Assembly: GCF_014925405.1 (NCBI RefSeq)
Contig: NZ_AQHJ01000023.1
Location: forward strand, 186,001 to 250,000
Source of the DNA: Pseudoalteromonas ulvae UL12
Lineage (GTDB): Bacteria > Pseudomonadota > Gammaproteobacteria > Enterobacterales > Alteromonadaceae
DNA: 64,000 nucleotides
Reading direction: 5' to 3'
Every line of letters begins with the position of its first letter. Position 1 is the stretch's first letter. The translations under genes were made by a program, and so were the position numbers. The notes under the pieces are model-generated. The model made no database searches. It worked only from the letters and a program-made list of their open reading frames with translations, and had not been told where the DNA came from. Shown here piece by piece: positions 61,652 through 64,000 of this stretch.

Positions 61652-61890
61652 TACTTCTTCCTCTGTTATTGTTTAATAAATCAACATTGGCTGTACAGCC
61701 TTGTAAACGAAAATCGCCACACTTCTCAATTCTGTTAAAGCTTAAAATAAATGACATGATTTAAAAGCCCCTATATGTATCAAAGTATTGCAGTCTCTCT
61801 CTTCAAAAAGCACTTAGCCACGCTATACTGATTAATGATTTAAATAAAGTTTTCCATAAAGAGAATACGCTGCTAAACACTATAGATTAC

Positions 61891-62898
61891 ATGTTCATCC
61901 AATATTTTTTACGACCTTCCTTATTCCTACTGGGAGCTCTATTGACTTTTTTTAGCCCGCAAGGCGCAGCTGAGATCACCATAGCGGTCGTGGGGAAAAC
62001 GAAAAACGATAGCTTTTACCAACAATCATTTCATGGTTGCCAATATTTTGCCAACTTACATCCTGCCCTCAACTGTATTTATACTGGCCCTGATGATTTT
62101 CAAGATGTCCGCGCTCAAGTCATCATAGTGCAAGAGCTATTAGAGAAAAACATAGACGCACTGCTCATCTCAACGACAGACTCTGACTTTCTCGTCAAAG
62201 GTGCATTACAAGAATTTTCAGCGCGTAACATTCCGGTGATCACCTTTGATTCCGATTTACTCCCCCAGCATCACCAATACCGTCTTGCCTATGTCGGCAC
62301 GAATAGCTTCGATTTTGGCCAAGCACTTGGCCAGTATGCCAAGCGATTCAAACACTCCGAGAAACAAAGCATTTGCTTACAATCAGGGCATAAAACCACC
62401 CCCAATTTAAATAGCCGCTTAGCTGGTGTCAGGTTTGCTTTAGCTGGAGAAAACACCCCTCGTTTGACTGGTCAAAATGGCTGGTATGAGCATCCGCGCT
62501 GCCCTTTATATAGCTTGGGTAAACGAGCCGACTCAGTCCATCAACTCGACACTATGCTCAAAAAAACACCTCCACCGATCTTTTTAGCCGTAGCAGGATT
62601 TGCTCAATTTAGCCCCGATTACGTCAGTACTGTGTATCCATATAAAAAACAAATAGAGCAGCATAAAATCGTGATTATTTCTGCCGATACAGAAGACACA
62701 CAACTCGACGTTTTAAAACAGGGATTATCGGTCGCCAATATTGGGCAAAAACCGTTTGAAATGGGACGTTTAGGGGCTGAGCTTCTCTATAACTATCTGA
62801 TCAATAAACAACGACCAGAAAAATCTAGCTATTACTTGGGATATCACTATTGTACGCCTGAAAATGTAGAATATTGCACGATTAACCGCAAGTGGTGA
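61891..62898 (+). CDS. Orphan periplasmic sugar-binding-like protein (type 1, Peripla_BP_4)
   Basis: 335 residues with a signal peptide ending near QGAAE. The type-1 periplasmic fold of ribose/LacI relatives is visible: ITIAVVGKTKNDSFYQQSFH, NIDALLISTTDSDFLVKGAL, NIPVITFDSDLLPQHHQYRL, YVGTNSFDFGQALGQYA and a late NIGQKPFEMGRLGAELLYNY. Five Cys residues are unusual for this family and could form disulfides. No ABC transporter or kinase gene is next to it, so it may feed a sensor elsewhere. The ligand is probably a sugar or autoinducer-like compound, by family only. Confidence 0.85.
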   Translation: MFIQYFLRPSLFLLGALLTFFSPQGAAEITIAVVGKTKNDSFYQQSFHGCQYFANLHPALNCIYTGPDDFQDVRAQVIIVQELLEKNIDALLISTTDSDFLVKGALQEFSARNIPVITFDSDLLPQHHQYRLAYVGTNSFDFGQALGQYAKRFKHSEKQSICLQSGHKTTPNLNSRLAGVRFALAGENTPRLTGQNGWYEHPRCPLYSLGKRADSVHQLDTMLKKTPPPIFLAVAGFAQFSPDYVSTVYPYKKQIEQHKIVIISADTEDTQLDVLKQGLSVANIGQKPFEMGRLGAELLYNYLINKQRPEKSSYYLGYHYCTPENVEYCTINRKW

Positions 62899-62901
62899 AT
62901 A

Positions 62902-62930
62902 AAAAAGCCCGCATGAAATCATGCGGGCAA
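62902..62930. terminator. Hairpin after the orphan sugar-binding protein gene
   Basis: GCCCGCATGA at 62907-62916 pairs perfectly with TCATGCGGGC at 62919-62928. A run of six A precedes it, so the T tract is on the minus strand; on the plus strand only AAACGCTTTT follows. It begins four bases after the stop and is likely the gene's terminator despite the weak T run. Confidence 0.65.
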
Positions 62931-63112
62931 ACGCTTTTAAAAATAATAAAAGCCTCAAGGGAGGAACTTTACAACAACGATATCGGGGGAGATAAACGGA
63001 TGTGTGTTTAAGTTGTCCCTATCATAGCGCGCTGAAACTTAACCGAATATTAATAAAACCTCTTTTATCAATATATTAATCATCCAAGGTAGCAATATTT
63101 TCCGTGATGCTT

Positions 63113-63212
63113 TGCTGATCTTTCTTGGTCATTTTACTCGCAGCACTTCCCCCTTAGGTACGCTTTAATCAAAATAAACAGAAATCCAGTGTTTTTTAAG
63201 CATGTAAACATA
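63113..63212 (-). pseudogene. Decayed MmcQ/YjbR 3'-end fragment
   Basis: 63113-63139 equals 63861-63887 exactly (27 bases), and 63142-63197 matches 63921-63976 with four differences, all within the intact YjbR gene end at 63839-64000. Compared with it, this copy lacks about 31 bases and has a Gln codon changed to TAA (FD-stop-SVPKGEVL against FDQSVPNGEVL). Similarity fades after 63212. It lies on the far side of the toxin-antitoxin genes. The rest of the spacer 62931-63307 holds no gene. Confidence 0.85.
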
Positions 63213-63243
63213 AGCGTTGCTAAATCCACCTAAAACACACTAA

Positions 63244-63258
63244 TGGCAAACATTGCCA
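63244..63258 (+). promoter_or_regulatory. Palindromic operator before the toxin-antitoxin genes
   Basis: TGGCAA-ACA-TTGCCA is a perfect 6-bp-arm palindrome 50 bases before the antitoxin start. ParD/ParE-type operons repress themselves through such sites, the antitoxin's ribbon-helix-helix domain binding the repeat. Confidence 0.65.
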
Positions 63259-63307
63259 ATATATGCCACAATCATTTTTTAATACTGACACTAAAATAGG
63301 AGTGACC

Positions 63308-63541
63308 ATGGCAACACTGAATATTTCTATCCCAAACGAAATGCGACATTGGATTGATCAACAAATAGCTAGTGGTCAGTTTGCCAATGCAAGTGATTAT
63401 ATTAGAGATCTTATTCGACATAATCAAAGCGAAAAAGAAGCAATACGCATGGCTTTAGTTGAAGGTGAAATGAGCGGTGAAAGTTCTTTATCAGTTACTG
63501 ATATCATTAATGAACAGAAAAAAATCATAACAAATGTCTAA
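63308..63541 (+). CDS. ParD-like ribbon-helix-helix antitoxin
   Basis: 77 residues from ATG 63308 (AGGAG seven bases ahead); upstream in-frame codons to 63263 run through the operator region and are rejected. The N-terminal ribbon-helix-helix MATLNISIPNEMRHWIDQQI is followed by GQFANASDYIRDLIRHNQSE, the ParD/CC2985 family pattern. The C-terminal half is the toxin-binding tail. It should bind DNA as a dimer and neutralise the downstream toxin. The toxin gene starts eight bases before its end. The pair is more AT-rich than the genes around it. Confidence 0.92.
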   Translation: MATLNISIPNEMRHWIDQQIASGQFANASDYIRDLIRHNQSEKEAIRMALVEGEMSGESSLSVTDIINEQKKIITNV

Positions 63542-63830
63542 ATATACTCTCTCAAAAAAAGCATCTGATGATTTAATCAATATTTTCCAATATACCTATA
63601 AAAACTTCAATATTAGCCAAGCAGAATCTTACCTATTAGAACTTGAAACGTGTTTTATCATGCTGTCAAATGAACCTGAATTGGCTCACAGAGTTGAGGA
63701 TATAAGAAAAGATTACTTTCGATATTTATTTAGAAAACATGCCGTTTATTTTAAATCTCGTGAAAATGACATATTCATTGTTAGAGTCATACATCAACAA
63801 ATGAAATATGAGCTGCATTTAACAAGTTAA
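63534..63830 (+). CDS. ParE/RelE-superfamily toxin
   Basis: 98 residues: KYTLSKKASDDLINIFQYTY, then ESYLLELETCFIMLSNEPEL, then the ParE-type core YFRYLFRKHAVYFKSRENDI and FIVRVIHQQMKYELHL. ParE toxins poison DNA gyrase; the exact target of this member is not proven. It overlaps the antitoxin gene by eight bases, the usual arrangement for coupled translation. Its stop lies nine bases from the stop of the convergent YjbR gene, so the cassette abuts that gene's 3' end. Confidence 0.92.
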   Translation: MSKYTLSKKASDDLINIFQYTYKNFNISQAESYLLELETCFIMLSNEPELAHRVEDIRKDYFRYLFRKHAVYFKSRENDIFIVRVIHQQMKYELHLTS

Positions 63831-63838
63831 ATGGCTCT

Positions 63839-64000
63839 TTAAAATAGTGTCAAAATAGACTGCTGATCTTTCTTGGTCATTTTACTCACCACAAGATTAA
63901 ATGAGTTATCAATTAATCTTAGCACTTCGCCATTAGGCACGCTTTGATCAAAATAAACAGAAATCCAGTGTTTTTTGTCCATATGGTAACCGGGCGTAAT
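63839..64000 (-). CDS. MmcQ/YjbR family protein (C-terminal part; 5' end outside window)
   Basis: Reading from the window end gives 53 residues and a TAA at 63839-63841: ITPGYHMDKKHWISVYFDQS, then VPNGEVLRLIDNSFNLVVSK, then MTKKDQQSILTLF. The pattern PGYHMxKxHWxSV ... LIDxSxxLVVxKM is the C-terminal half of the MmcQ/YjbR fold, a small CyaY-like DNA-binding-type domain of unknown role. This is the intact counterpart of the fragment at 63113-63212. Confidence 0.88.
   Translation of the reverse strand: MTPGYHMDKKHWISVYFDQSVPNGEVLRLIDNSFNLVVSKMTKKDQQSILTLF

Noticed and set aside
63842..64000. Idea that the two YjbR ends are terminal repeats of a transposon
   Set aside because: They are direct, diverged coding copies with a real YjbR protein frame, not inverted repeats, and no transposase is present.

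Overview
The window reads as chromosomal DNA of a marine gammaproteobacterium of the order Alteromonadales, most likely Pseudoalteromonas or a close relative. This rests on gene content: two large TonB-dependent receptors, a dCache chemoreceptor, several orphan periplasmic binding proteins, many secreted or lipid-anchored peptidases and phosphatases, a bactofilin/M23 pair, a DUF3081 protein, and moderately AT-rich sequence throughout. No phage, plasmid, rRNA, tRNA or CRISPR signature was seen.

Layout. (1) 1-8060, minus strand: the end of an exopolysaccharide cluster. Transcribed in order, it holds a vWA/Big2 surface lipoprotein, an ExeA/PEP-CTERM-locus-type ATPase with a SPOR domain, a polyprenyl-phosphate sugar-phosphate transferase, a GT4 glycosyltransferase and a WecG/TagA glycosyltransferase cut by the window edge. 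(2) 8227-13682: acyltransferase-3, Atm1-type ABC exporter, Ap4A phosphorylase-like protein and a POT peptide transporter. (3) 14226-16724: tyrosine catabolism (hppD, fahA), preceded by two TyrR-box-like sites. (4) 16855-25305: housekeeping and envelope genes, namely M23 endopeptidase with overlapping bactofilin, cyclophilin lipoprotein, Bcr/CflA and LysE exporters, mgsA, YegD-type Hsp70, an exported ATP-dependent DNA ligase, a HAD phosphatase and a small unknown. (5) 25497-34472, minus strand: two TonB receptors, an orphan binding protein and a predicted amino-acid chemoreceptor. (6) 34591-40391, minus strand: a small Arg-rich protein, three peptidases of families M32, M20 and M3, and a 266-bp MITE-like element.

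(7) 40654-46785, plus strand: a hybrid histidine kinase with a NarX/NarQ-like P-box, then a b561/ethylbenzene-dehydrogenase-type heme protein, a DUF1566 protein and a secreted metallophosphatase with two PPC domains. I consider this the least understood multigene unit here. (8) 46840-56501: a formyltransferase fused to a GINT1-like domain, another orphan binding protein, a PlsC-type acyltransferase, a 1291-residue beta-propeller histidine kinase and several small proteins. (9) 56641-62898: DUF2256 with cryptochrome/photolyase, lipoprotein alkaline phosphatase, RidA, TerB and an orphan sugar-binding protein. (10) 63113-64000: a ParD/ParE-type toxin-antitoxin module lying between a decayed fragment and an intact 3' end of a MmcQ/YjbR gene, a signature of insertion or gene-end replacement.

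The best leads are the duplicated YjbR 3' end around the toxin-antitoxin pair, the NIT-sensor/b-cytochrome/phosphatase cluster, the formyltransferase-GINT1 fusion with an altered catalytic Asn, and the TyrR-box pair before hppD. No wholly new defence or mobile system was evident. All family assignments come from reading the sequence and were not checked against databases.
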